Positions 12,901-15,734 of a DNA stretch of 15,734 bases are shown here, in pieces. The DNA is taken from positions 1 through 15,734 of the forward strand of contig CAMWWJ010000036.1 of NCBI GenBank assembly GCA_947177925.1, in the 5' to 3' direction. Source of the DNA: an uncultured Lachnospiraceae bacterium. GTDB lineage: Bacteria > Bacillota > Clostridia > Lachnospirales > Lachnospiraceae. Position 1 is the first letter of the stretch. Each line of letters opens with the position of its first letter. Made by a program: the position numbers and the translations under genes. The notes under the pieces were generated by a model, which ran no database searches, was not told the origin of the DNA, and saw only the letters and a list, made by a program, of their open reading frames with translations.

Positions 12901-14279
12901 AAAATGGAAGCATAAAGACTGCGACAGACTGGGAAGGTAGGACTACCACCTACGAGTATGACAAGAACTCAAGACTGGTAAAGACCACACGTCCAAACGG
13001 CACGGTGGAGACAAGGACTTATGATGAAGCAGGTCAGCTTCTTACAATCCTTGACAAAAAAGGAAACCAGACCATCAACAGCCAGGAATATTCCTATGAC
13101 GTAAGTGGTAACATCACGGCAGTGAAGTCTGGACAGGTGGGAGAGCTGCAGAACAGCAGTGACATCTCCGATACCAGCATGGAGTATGACAAGACTAACC
13201 GACTGATTAAATACAATGGAAAAGAAGTGAAGTATGATAAAGAGGGAAATATGGTGTATGGACCTCTTAACGGAGTGATGACTAGCTTCACCTATGACTG
13301 CCGCAACCGGTTGGTGCAGGCGGGGACTACCACATATGAGTATGATGCAGAGGACAACCGGACTGCAATCATAAAGAATGCAGGAACGAAAGAAGAAATA
13401 AAGACAGAGTATGTGGTGGATTCCGTAGAAGAACTTAGTAGAGTGCTGATGGCTGTGGATAGGAAGCCGGGAAATGCAGTTACAGGAAGTGGCATAGAAA
13501 GCACAACGGGCAATGAAGCGCTTCAGATAACCTGCTTTTACTATGGAAACGGACTATCAGCACAGGAAAATGAAAAGGAAGGTTACCTGACCTATCATTT
13601 CAACAACGTAGGAAGTACCAATGCAGTGACGGATGAAAAGGGAGCGATGAAATACTCCTATACATACAATCCATACGGAGAGCTGACGAAAGGAAGTTAT
13701 GGGCAGGTCATGTTCCTGTTTAATGGACAGTATGGAGTTGCTTCAGATGATAACGGGCTGTATTACATGCGTGCAAGGTACTACAACATTTCCATCAAGC
13801 GGTTCATCAATCAAGATGTGGTGACTGGAAGCATAGCAGAAAGCCAGAGCCTGAACCGGTATTCGTATGTAGAGGGAAATCCGGTTAGTTATTTGGATCC
13901 ATTTGGGCTGGAAGGAATCATTTATGATGAGTTGCATGAAGCATTGAATAAAGCTCAACTTGAATTATCGAAATGGGGTATAGCCTTAGCTGGAACCAAT
14001 TTTTTACCTGTTGTAGGCAGCATTGTATCTATTGGATTGTTGGCATTACATACAGTACTGTATTTAGTGGACATAGGGATTAGTATTAATGAAATTTGGT
14101 ATTATTGTCTAAAAAATGATTTTCGAAATATGGATAAGACATATAATTATCTCTCAAATGATACGGTGCAAATTATGATGGGGGCATTAATGTTCCTGGC
14201 TGATTATGCAGGATTAAATGGAATTGCCAGCACATTTTTTGATGCGTTATCAATTGCAGAAGCAGAAGGAGCTATATAA
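909..14279 (+). CDS. Giant secreted RHS/YD-repeat polymorphic toxin
   Basis: About 4,456 residues, far longer than the usual 1,400-2,500 of RHS toxins. Order by residue: signal peptide 1-28; T/G/N/E-rich linker to about 120; FN3-like 122-205; six repeated beta-rich modules 211-1400; FN3/Ig-like array 1401-2368; PKD 2369-2456; unassigned beta-rich region to about 2950; DUF6531-like RHS entry domain from 2966 (DPINVMTGAFE, LGYGWHHNYE); about 40 YD repeats from about 3156 (Y-x-Y-D-x-x-G-N pattern); RHS-associated core 4224-4334 (GLYYMRARYYN, RYSYVEGNPVSYLDPFGL); variable tip 4335-4456. In this family the YD repeats form a hollow shell around a C-terminal toxin used in contact-dependent competition or host interaction. 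I see no LPXTG sorting motif, SLH, LysM or choline-binding domain, so its surface retention is unexplained. The start is ATG 909, preceded by GGAGGGG. The tip is AT-rich compared with the repeats. The next gene follows after one base and is probably co-translated. Family identity is very secure; a toxin role is established-family inference. Confidence 0.95.
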   Translation: MRKTIKRFVAACLIICLLPFSDYSTALAAGNTGAGNTGTTVETGSGNGEEAGSHNGTGKIGSDKSTVEPDGNMDTTEDNLSDISMEPAGDSSTEPFALSENNVGGDGMLPEAVKADRTGESADCNMQVQAQIHKKGYVALSWQEFEEGAASYRIYRNEQLLSETEETEFQDRELEKKAAYTYKIVVLDGEGQEIAQDYSSLIEIPDSYEVSYENPLVLKEDMVVYDLNVSGELDLNGHSLTVLNHANLRSYSISFHGGSLLVNHDVQIDWGWYEMTTEEDYLYAGGNVIWNAWSYGYHGYYDDEGIKLQKGTMEIKGDFLAGEKDTFLASEDFCTIFSGEEKQTIELYKGDAAFGRVELANTSEEGVYTKEPFVCSELIQNDTRLVVGADEVISGFELEEDMVIDGDFCLGGGILDLAGHTLTIRGSLIQTGGTVFVNGGRLVVEGDYRIQSRIDNEDENTLEEYQYGKSMGILNMTMDGDEVLVKGGFYTDSRMDHQGTLTKGILEVKGDFYEYADSSFGNFIATDEHKVILSGEGKQTVSFGINRASASRFSNLELQNTSEEGIVFVNRPYVAGELNGNDSRIEGAVSVGSRTVYKEQYYGGDIYLIGNFSVREPLTFGGDVTVASYLTLYDRMTVEGNVTVRKNCLTFMGGELIAKQNFSVSGGSGNYGIKMTNEADRLLVYGDFYYDAAGTMSKSAGTIEVKGNVEIVKGFIAEGSHVFVLSGDGKQEVSMKEGNAFYELWVENYSEEGVHVLTDIIFESIKENGCNITYFSGILSKDETVNGDYELDEENFNLNGKTLTVKGDFVQSQGILKLNKGKLVVEGDFILSEGTVQMTGGNITVKGNLIQEGGTIQVENGNLTVEGDYRLQKRSGQEDAYSYGASNGILQMTKEGGRVLVKGNFHTASTVDHTDYFTNGILEIKGNLVQETGGHEYNLVFSKEHLLLLSGTEKQTVGFLPVKLEKDKLYDQRMSCIANLEITNNSKEGIEFLNEPVVNGRINDNHNKIIGAISIIRNDNIVFKDGYYGGDIALWCNGLGYKDSIHIAGNVQMHSGFYAGNDIEIDGDCVVIEGSMNPRKHCISIGGNLSMKNTSDGLYFSDYGKIVVGGNLDYQTKSYNEESLSKGTLEIKGDVNFNVNFFLYIGTIIFSGEKKQTVHAGNVSFGQVVLSNNSEKGVVSSTLLSYSHLNANGCRIVYGVENDLEYAVTGFTLQEDYTAKGDLYLMDGNMDLNGHTLTVEGDLIQASGDMTINGGTLIVKGNYRMQYRTGLEGSYKYISSRGRLVMTGENDRVLVCGDFYCSTTKNMDGLLTNGTMEVRGDFCQNAASNFIATGDHTVVLGRKLDKDGNAYVQTVSFEKNPGIAKFHKVVLTKLYETGYVFKNDLSSISDEILYDYCDEEPPSAVTEISVTGVECSSITIAYEGAVDNEKILGYEIYRDGVKIGETSAKSFKDSGLKADKEYTYQVFAFDEYRNVAKDSPKCVGRTLVDEEAPEAVRGLYVKSVTGSSITIAWRKAADNVEVTGYKVYRNGKEIAATNGELMYKDTGLLEGKIYMYQVVALDESGNESELCEGIEASVIFPQIDTIYPEDGSTIGGETAKLTILYKYRSSTLENKVTIEYYDENKKEWISIASGLEGEVLSSNQYYVARCTWDISEFTGTQQMSIRYCVTDVDGNSDSRQVRYEINRTPPKAPTHIKVTSRQGNVELSWEPSVSADCTSYLIFRRDMESNTCEKIAQVSGIYTEAYVDKKAVEGKEYEYWLVAVDKYEQKSAVSSSAFVVVEPDKEVPQIIKIGLNERITQKATISVEASDNKLVKSVMLYYRMAGQDTWYSLGEKQVERNLQDKGTAQFDWYTNRVSDGRYEIKAVAKDAAGNLSVAMTKECEVDNTGISKVEILEGSATSTELQLAWSQAAEKDISYFAVERKNNNNVSILKTYIKATGCKISDLSPGTEYVLRVVGYDLLGNRGESSDWYTISTTEDTIAPIIKRIGPNISAYNSNLYLEAEIEDNSAVGQAVFSYSYDKINYEKIATVNGYGNSKKEVLSYPWDISNMEEGNVYVKFEAYDKAGNKNGNTEEVIAEYVIDRTPPKVVDNVQISGESGAIKLQWKQEEDVWGYEIYRAGEGTNFYMLLHTTTSDYFVDKSCSYKKTYMYQIVAIDRAGNRSELSEPVIWTAEKDTEAPVIHACTIKENDVISGNPTIKLMASDNVSLKEINLKYRKTGEFAWEKIGDYDVSGDLYRLETVWDTTGLESGQYEFQAMAVDINGNGSISYQKQFTLDMNAPKAPDISVTEKDGKVLLAISENEEPDFSHYNIYKMSRGEERFRLLKKVTANQFEDGEILPETRYYYYVEACDKAGNAARSSEVYILTSDTDIVPPNAKLSDVMGIEGREIAFSGEKSTDNIKIESYKWDMGDGTILYGKNPKHTYQTAGEYSVTLTVIDGKGNQASTVATASVKDKTKCGIHTIYVKNSMDQLMAGAAVYVCFADGTVKEMETDGEGKVMISGTAGEHAAAVFVSGYLIAEKNFKISVYEDLSTTIILQEGSMVGGEITAEKLSIEDIKKYSIDVTDEENFFEYSYKVQTSFESNAVPGFEFQFRGSTKKTSIGNGIGFVTGSGGNSGGGNRNDSEISTSAKVVYAGEKPVVAYCTTAPASVKWLKDMYIVTVTIQNYADEKYVIEDSNVILNLPKGISLAKLMEAQNLSQAMGSIAGKSSATASWIVKADETGEYQVSADFKGRLQPFEKEITAKIENTIKFGADSGAGLHLYIYPENTAYIGEKYYFQYQLKNESQDPVYYVTAKFGAYRTTDFVQVVDTYVNGELTQSVRNSTGIKYYTASTEGAHIPILCEGDSVTVESLGAGQSIYGTYCEYFPGGGEPSSVYYKLSKAVVKKLSDSNADMKVTVMPIQGHMTKSNIRITLPVEDDTDEETGEGSGGNTGGGSKKNPDNKKHTPSTGKPATPTGTSTERDPINVMTGAFESRQCVMAVSGVNDIRFQLTYNSMETDMEGNLGYGWHHNYESKIEDQNGLLKVWLTPYDSLLFVNEDLMNNKVEGTYRDGEIWLGDMEPENINGKGGITRSTISGNSVSGNAISENSMPEDFLPRNAVSPEEPGNEEQTGDKADTPADKVDKPCSYVPISENMSGYSVEKTDGVYIFRTPDMTEYHYDEEGQLIKRVNEKGQVLNISHPEGQLVISEPYTEKSITAVLNQDGNIVSLRDNGGNQVTFAYDAENNLSSVTSKGGTSNYYSYDEGHRIVEGRDTDHTLFVQNTYDEKGRVLTQDDGEAATKPVTLHYEDNEENGNTVITMDDMNGAVKTITADSLGKGLRYQDGIGGIFTYAYNEKGDMVSYRNADGTGEDYAYDENGNITKLVETSGRTTTYTYNERNQLLSQTCNDGTSLTYGYGGNNQTASITSGNGVVVRYEYNEQGQVTKEAVEGLGETSYQYSGGMLTKITDPNGNVSKYLYDYIGNVVQYTNGKGTVTDYEIAPNGKVLKETVTLADGSKAVTSYAYDAYGNQTKKTDANGNSTTYQYDKNDWLIKEIRADGSAITYDRDVDGNITRITYPDGMTTIEAAYDTAGNLLTLKDALKSTTVQSFNSGSQLTGTAFANGGTITYRYYDNGLLKSETDAMGNTITYTYDSAGRVTGITDKMGNTTSYGYDQAGNASTVTNPEGETVTIAYNQYRQAVSTTDAKGNITRYEYDGMGNCVRMTDALRHVTEYEYNGNNEIVKVIRKGENGHDDIVFTYAYDHLGNVTLITDGEGNSYRMDYDKVGNLKAIYDAYGTAVESYSYDKVYNQTAIKDAKGNETAMTYDSLGNMVSMLNKATGSATTYTYVGGKLLNSSTDALGGRVTAEYDAMGNVRSFTNPNGGVTEYTYDLNNRITGESIGSEYKHAYEYNANGQIVQKTNSKGQVTEYTYDKAGRVTSLKDQLGTISYTYDKNGNLLTVTDSNGTITREYDALNRVTSYTDTRGNNIRYGYDEFGNLTDLTYPNGKQVIYTYDKNGSIKTATDWEGRTTTYEYDKNSRLVKTTRPNGTVETRTYDEAGQLLTILDKKGNQTINSQEYSYDVSGNITAVKSGQVGELQNSSDISDTSMEYDKTNRLIKYNGKEVKYDKEGNMVYGPLNGVMTSFTYDCRNRLVQAGTTTYEYDAEDNRTAIIKNAGTKEEIKTEYVVDSVEELSRVLMAVDRKPGNAVTGSGIESTTGNEALQITCFYYGNGLSAQENEKEGYLTYHFNNVGSTNAVTDEKGAMKYSYTYNPYGELTKGSYGQVMFLFNGQYGVASDDNGLYYMRARYYNISIKRFINQDVVTGSIAESQSLNRYSYVEGNPVSYLDPFGLEGIIYDELHEALNKAQLELSKWGIALAGTNFLPVVGSIVSIGLLALHTVLYLVDIGISINEIWYYCLKNDFRNMDKTYNYLSNDTVQIMMGALMFLADYAGLNGIASTFFDALSIAEAEGAI
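1272..1523 (+). other. N-terminal fibronectin-III-like domain
   Basis: Residues about 122-205 have the FN3 strand pattern VALSWQEF...ASYRIYRNEQLL...Y.YKIVVLDGEG, matching the style of the later FN3 copies. The Trp of the B strand and the Tyr-x-Ile-Tyr C strand are present. It separates the disordered N-terminal linker from the repeated modules. Confidence 0.65.
1539..5108 (+). repeat. Six large beta-rich modules with alternating A/B types
   Basis: The modules begin at about 1539, 2079, 2670, 3240, 3942 and 4506, each 180-235 residues. Most end in a hallmark SGE/D-x-KQT-V strand (FSGEEKQTI, LSGEGKQTV, LSGDGKQEV, LSGTEKQTV, FSGEKKQTV), followed by an N-x-S-E/K-E/K-G-V segment; the sixth keeps only QTVSF. 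Modules 1, 2, 4 and 6 carry the A signature (L-D/N-L-x-G-H/K-T/S-L-T-V-x-G-D-L-I-Q). Modules 3 and 5 instead open with YYGGDI and lack that signature. The short G-D-x-x-x-x-x-G periodicity suggests a right-handed beta-solenoid, as in adhesins. I do not recognise a named family. Modules 2+3 and 4+5 look like successive duplications of one A-B pair of about 1.2-1.3 kb. Confidence 0.8.
5109..8012 (+). repeat. Alternating fibronectin-III / Ig-like domain array
   Basis: Two FN3 domains (about 5109-5370 and 5371-5643) are followed by Ig-like then FN3 pairs: Ig-like near 5644-5970, 6256-6570, 6841-7160 and 7436-7745; FN3 near 5970-6255, 6570-6840, 7161-7435 and 7745-8012. FN3 copies show S/L-x-W...Y-x-I/V-Y-R and Y-x-Y-x-V-x-A-x-D-x-x-G-N. 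Ig-like copies end with Y-x-(V/I)-x-A-x-D-x-x-G-N then a D/N-R-T-P-P-K linker. The array probably acts as an extended extracellular stalk. Domain edges are read by eye and may be off by about ten residues. Confidence 0.75.
8013..8276 (+). other. PKD domain
   Basis: Residues about 2369-2456 carry the PKD signature: FSGEKSTD...YKWDMGDGT, then the HTY...AGEYSVTLTVID strand and a terminal G-N. PKD domains are extracellular beta-sandwich spacers in secreted bacterial proteins. Confidence 0.85.
8277..9803 (+). other. Unassigned beta-rich region and flexible hinge before the RHS shell
   Basis: The first part (about 8277-8540) resembles a carboxypeptidase-regulatory/Cna-B-like sandwich, with an AGAAVYVCFADGTVKEMETDGEGK pattern broken here as AGAAVYVC then DGEGK. 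The next part contains a Gly/Ser-rich loop (about 8740-8790). A CARDB/DUF11-like sandwich (about 8860-9170) and another beta domain (about 9180-9640) follow. An acidic then Gly/Lys/Pro-rich hinge (about 9660-9800) ends just before the DUF6531-like domain. I do not recognise named families with confidence for the two middle domains. Confidence 0.5.
9804..10373 (+). other. DUF6531-like RHS entry domain with a low-complexity insertion
   Basis: The domain opens with DPINVMTGAFE and contains LTYNSMETD...LGYGWHHNYESKI, both standard landmarks that begin the RHS barrel. It is interrupted at about 10110-10290 by a Ser/Asn/Glu/Pro-rich insertion before the expected strand returns as YIFRTPDMTEYHYD. 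Confidence 0.8.
10374..13577 (+). repeat. YD-repeat (RHS repeat) array, about 40 units
   Basis: About 40 copies of the Y/F-x-Y-D/N-x-x-G-N/R-L/I-x-x-x-T-D-x-x-G-N-x-x pattern can be counted by eye, in units of roughly 20-22 residues. In characterised RHS and Tc-toxin C proteins this array spirals into a closed cocoon that holds the C-terminal toxin. The stretch from about 11400 to 13000 uses GC-rich codons more than the flanks: one 60-base line at 11521 has 38 G/C by hand count. Confidence 0.95.
13578..13910 (+). other. RHS-repeat-associated core domain
   Basis: The signatures of the hyperconserved core occur in order: YLTYHFNNVGSTNAVTD, YSYTYNPYGEL, GLYYMRARYYN, RFINQD, SLNRYSYVEGNPVSYLDPFGL. 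In known members this core seals the shell and its aspartyl autoprotease activity releases the C-terminal tip. DPFGL (13896-13910) is the standard boundary after which sequence becomes strain-variable. Confidence 0.95.
13911..14279 (+). other. Variable C-terminal tip, putative membrane-acting toxin
   Basis: This is the 122 residues after DPFGL. A mixed amphipathic start (tip residues 1-21) leads to a run from about residue 22 to 53 with no charged residue apart from one His, containing FLPVVGSIVSIGLLAL. A charged middle (54-84) and a second hydrophobic stretch (85-112, QIMMGALMFLADYAG) follow. No nuclease, deaminase, ADP-ribosyltransferase or peptidase motif is visible. The hydrophobic hairpin recalls pore-forming bacteriocin domains, and the PVVG element also resembles pretoxin linkers seen in polymorphic toxins. 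The length is normal for a complete toxin tip. The function is inference. Confidence 0.5.
14266..14271 (+). promoter_or_regulatory. Ribosome binding site of the putative immunity gene, inside the toxin's 3' end
   Basis: AAGGAG lies within the last codons of the giant gene, 9 bases before the ATG at 14281. It fixes that start over the upstream in-frame ATG at 14218 and implies translational coupling of tip and partner. Confidence 0.8.
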
Positions 14280-14280
14280 A

Positions 14281-15291
14281 ATGAATCAACTTTTATTGTT
14301 TTTAGAATTTATAATCCTAACCTTTATTTGGAATGAAAAACTTATTAGACATCATCCTTTGTTTGAAGGGAGTGTCTGTAAAGGAAAAATTGAAAAAATG
14401 GATATGGAACATTTAACGAGGGATGGAAAGCCCTATTATGTTGAAGTTTCATATGGAAGTGAAGAAGAAAAGAGACGGGTAAAAATAAAAAGAGAGTGGA
14501 ATGACACCATAAATAAGGAAGTAAAAATTGTTGTTTCTAATAAACACAAGGAACATGTAATTAGAGAGAAGTCTTTTCTGGATGTTTCTACTATTCTAGG
14601 CACGATTATGGTTTGTATAAGTTCTATTTTTATCATGAAAAGGACGAATTTTTATTTGCAAACATGGATATTTCTGATTACGATTGCAACAGTCTGGCTG
14701 ATATTTTTTCCGGATATCTATTTTGTATTTTTAGAATTTATAAAAAATAATGAGGAAACAGAGTATTGCTTAGAAGTAGAGAACAGTAAGGAAAAAATAG
14801 TGCTTTACAAGAAAACTCTGAAAAAATATATTGGAACGAGTTTACTATTTTCGATTGTTTTCTGCTTGCTGATATGGTTGACATTAAACAATCTTTTGGA
14901 AGATATAATGACGATAACAACCGGAATAATTGTTGGAATAGGGATATTCTGTTTTCGTGGATTCCCCAAAATGTTATATGTCAGAAAATTTAATAGGTTG
15001 TTAGAGGAGGGAAAGGTTATTTATGCAATAGTAAAATCAGTTAGAAAAAAAGCAGTTATAGGATTAGATAAGGAAGTGATTTTTAAATGTGTGTATAAAT
15101 GTCCGGATGGAAAAGAAGTTGAATTTAAAAAGTCTTTTGAAATGCAGCAAGGCAGTTGTGAAATAGTAGGAGAAGAAGTACCTGTTCTGGTTAGTCGCAC
15201 AAATTGGGAAGACTTTCTGATTTTGTATTCACAGATTGGAATTCGAGATCATTTGGAGATGTCATTTTCTCAAGTATGGTTAAGAAAGTGA
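14281..15291 (+). CDS. Multi-pass membrane protein, putative immunity partner of the RHS tip
   Basis: 336 residues. Hydrophobic segments fall at about 3-17, 102-119, 124-154, 183-201 and 207-225. Two soluble beta-rich domains lie at about 28-95 and 240-312. They look alike: G-x-V-x-(K/A)-x-I-x-K, a V-x-Y or F-x-Y strand, a charged hairpin, then (K/E)-E-V-x-(I/V)-x-V-S-(N/R), in the manner of DUF3592-like proteins. This would be an internal duplication. The ATG at 14281 is preferred because AAGGAG precedes it by 9 bases and the toxin stop lies one base before it. The position directly after an RHS tip is where cognate immunity genes sit, and immunity proteins to pore-forming toxins are usually integral membrane proteins. 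The gene is AT-rich (17 G/C in the 60-base line at 14581). I do not recognise a named family with certainty; the immunity role is inferred from position and topology. An unrelated membrane protein is the alternative. Confidence 0.7.
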   Translation: MNQLLLFLEFIILTFIWNEKLIRHHPLFEGSVCKGKIEKMDMEHLTRDGKPYYVEVSYGSEEEKRRVKIKREWNDTINKEVKIVVSNKHKEHVIREKSFLDVSTILGTIMVCISSIFIMKRTNFYLQTWIFLITIATVWLIFFPDIYFVFLEFIKNNEETEYCLEVENSKEKIVLYKKTLKKYIGTSLLFSIVFCLLIWLTLNNLLEDIMTITTGIIVGIGIFCFRGFPKMLYVRKFNRLLEEGKVIYAIVKSVRKKAVIGLDKEVIFKCVYKCPDGKEVEFKKSFEMQQGSCEIVGEEVPVLVSRTNWEDFLILYSQIGIRDHLEMSFSQVWLRK

Positions 15292-15308
15292 GAGCAGTAA
15301 AGTGCAGA

Positions 15309-15734
15309 GGTGGCGAAATAGTAGTTATCACAGATAGGGAAGGAAAGCCAGCTCATCAACAGCCAGGAATATGCCTATGACATAAGTGGGAATATCACGG
15401 CAGTGAAGTACTTGCAAAAAGGGCGATATACAACACAGCAGTGATATCACTAACACCCGCATGGAGTATGATAAGACAAACCGCTTAATCAAGTACAATG
15501 GAAAAGAAGTAAAGTACGATAAAGACGGGAACATGGTATATGGCCCTCTTCACAGAGTGGTGTCCAACTTCACCTATGACTGCGGTAAACGGTTGGTATA
15601 GGCAGGAAATACGAAATATGAGTATGATGCGGAGGACAACTGGACAGCAGTCATTCAGAATGTAGGAACGAAAGAAGAAGTGCGGACAAAGTATGTGGTG
15701 AATTCCGTAGAAGAGCTTAGCAGGGTACTGATGG
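15309..15734 (+). pseudogene. Decayed RHS/YD-repeat fragment, likely start of an orphan toxin cassette
   Basis: This stretch aligns with about 13035-13452 of the giant gene, with roughly four in five bases matching by eye in the later part. It covers the same YD repeats (NSQEY-YD, MEYDKTNRLIKYNGKEVKYD, the VEELSRVLM end). It is not translatable as one piece. The frame shifts by one base near 15349-15355 and again near 15415-15440, and a TAG at 15599-15601 replaces the CAG of the parent copy. The homology starts within about 20 bases of the immunity gene's stop codon and continues to the window's edge. In RHS loci such partial core copies precede displaced toxin tips and serve as recombination substrates. 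The next core, tip and immunity gene, if present, lie outside the window. Confidence 0.85.

Noticed and set aside
14218..14280. Upstream in-frame start of the membrane gene overlapping the toxin
   Set aside because: AAGGAG followed 9 bases later by ATG 14281 is a better start, and the extra residues would precede an N-terminal hydrophobic segment without adding a recognisable feature.
1..15734. CRISPR arrays, tRNA/rRNA genes, insertion sequences
   Set aside because: No spacer-repeat pattern, tRNA-like fold, rRNA sequence or transposase motif was seen. All repeats found are in-frame protein repeats.

Overview
The window reads as a polymorphic-toxin (RHS/YD-repeat) locus from a low-to-moderate GC Gram-positive gut anaerobe, most likely a Clostridia/Lachnospiraceae-type organism. 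The grounds are strong GGAGG-type ribosome binding sites, a Gram-positive style signal peptide, a BspA-type leucine-rich-repeat C-terminus of the kind common in that group, and SGN-rich linkers. The taxonomic call is inference from style, not from a marker gene.

Layout, left to right. Positions 66-842 hold the 3' remnant of a surface leucine-rich-repeat protein. Its acidic 33-bp tandem-repeat linker carries in-frame stops at its upstream edge, and no usable start remains. After a 66-base gap, a single gene (909-14279, about 4,456 codons) fills most of the window. It encodes a secreted giant: signal peptide; short linker; one fibronectin-III-like domain; six large beta-rich modules arranged in an alternating A/B pattern; a long array of fibronectin-III and Ig-like domains; a PKD domain; a region of unrecognised beta domains; a DUF6531-like RHS entry domain; about 40 YD repeats; the RHS-associated core ending in DPFGL; and a 122-residue variable C-terminal tip. 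One base after its stop codon begins a second gene (14281-15291) for a 336-residue multi-pass membrane protein, placed where cognate immunity proteins sit. Almost immediately downstream, 15309-15734 is a frameshifted, stop-containing duplicate of the RHS segment at about 13035-13452. It runs off the end of the window.

How it fits together. The N-terminal and middle parts look like a long extracellular stalk, the YD repeats like the encapsulating shell, and the tip like the interchangeable effector. The tip has long uncharged hydrophobic stretches and no catalytic motif that I can see, and its neighbour is an integral membrane protein. This suggests a membrane-acting (pore-forming or membrane-perturbing) toxin with a membrane immunity partner. 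The composition drops sharply to AT-rich exactly at the DPFGL boundary, and a decayed RHS fragment follows the immunity gene. Both fit tip replacement by recombination, with the downstream RHS piece being the start of a displaced 'orphan' cassette whose toxin end lies outside the window. The most novel elements are the tip/membrane-partner pair and the A/B-alternating modules, neither of which I can assign to a named family.
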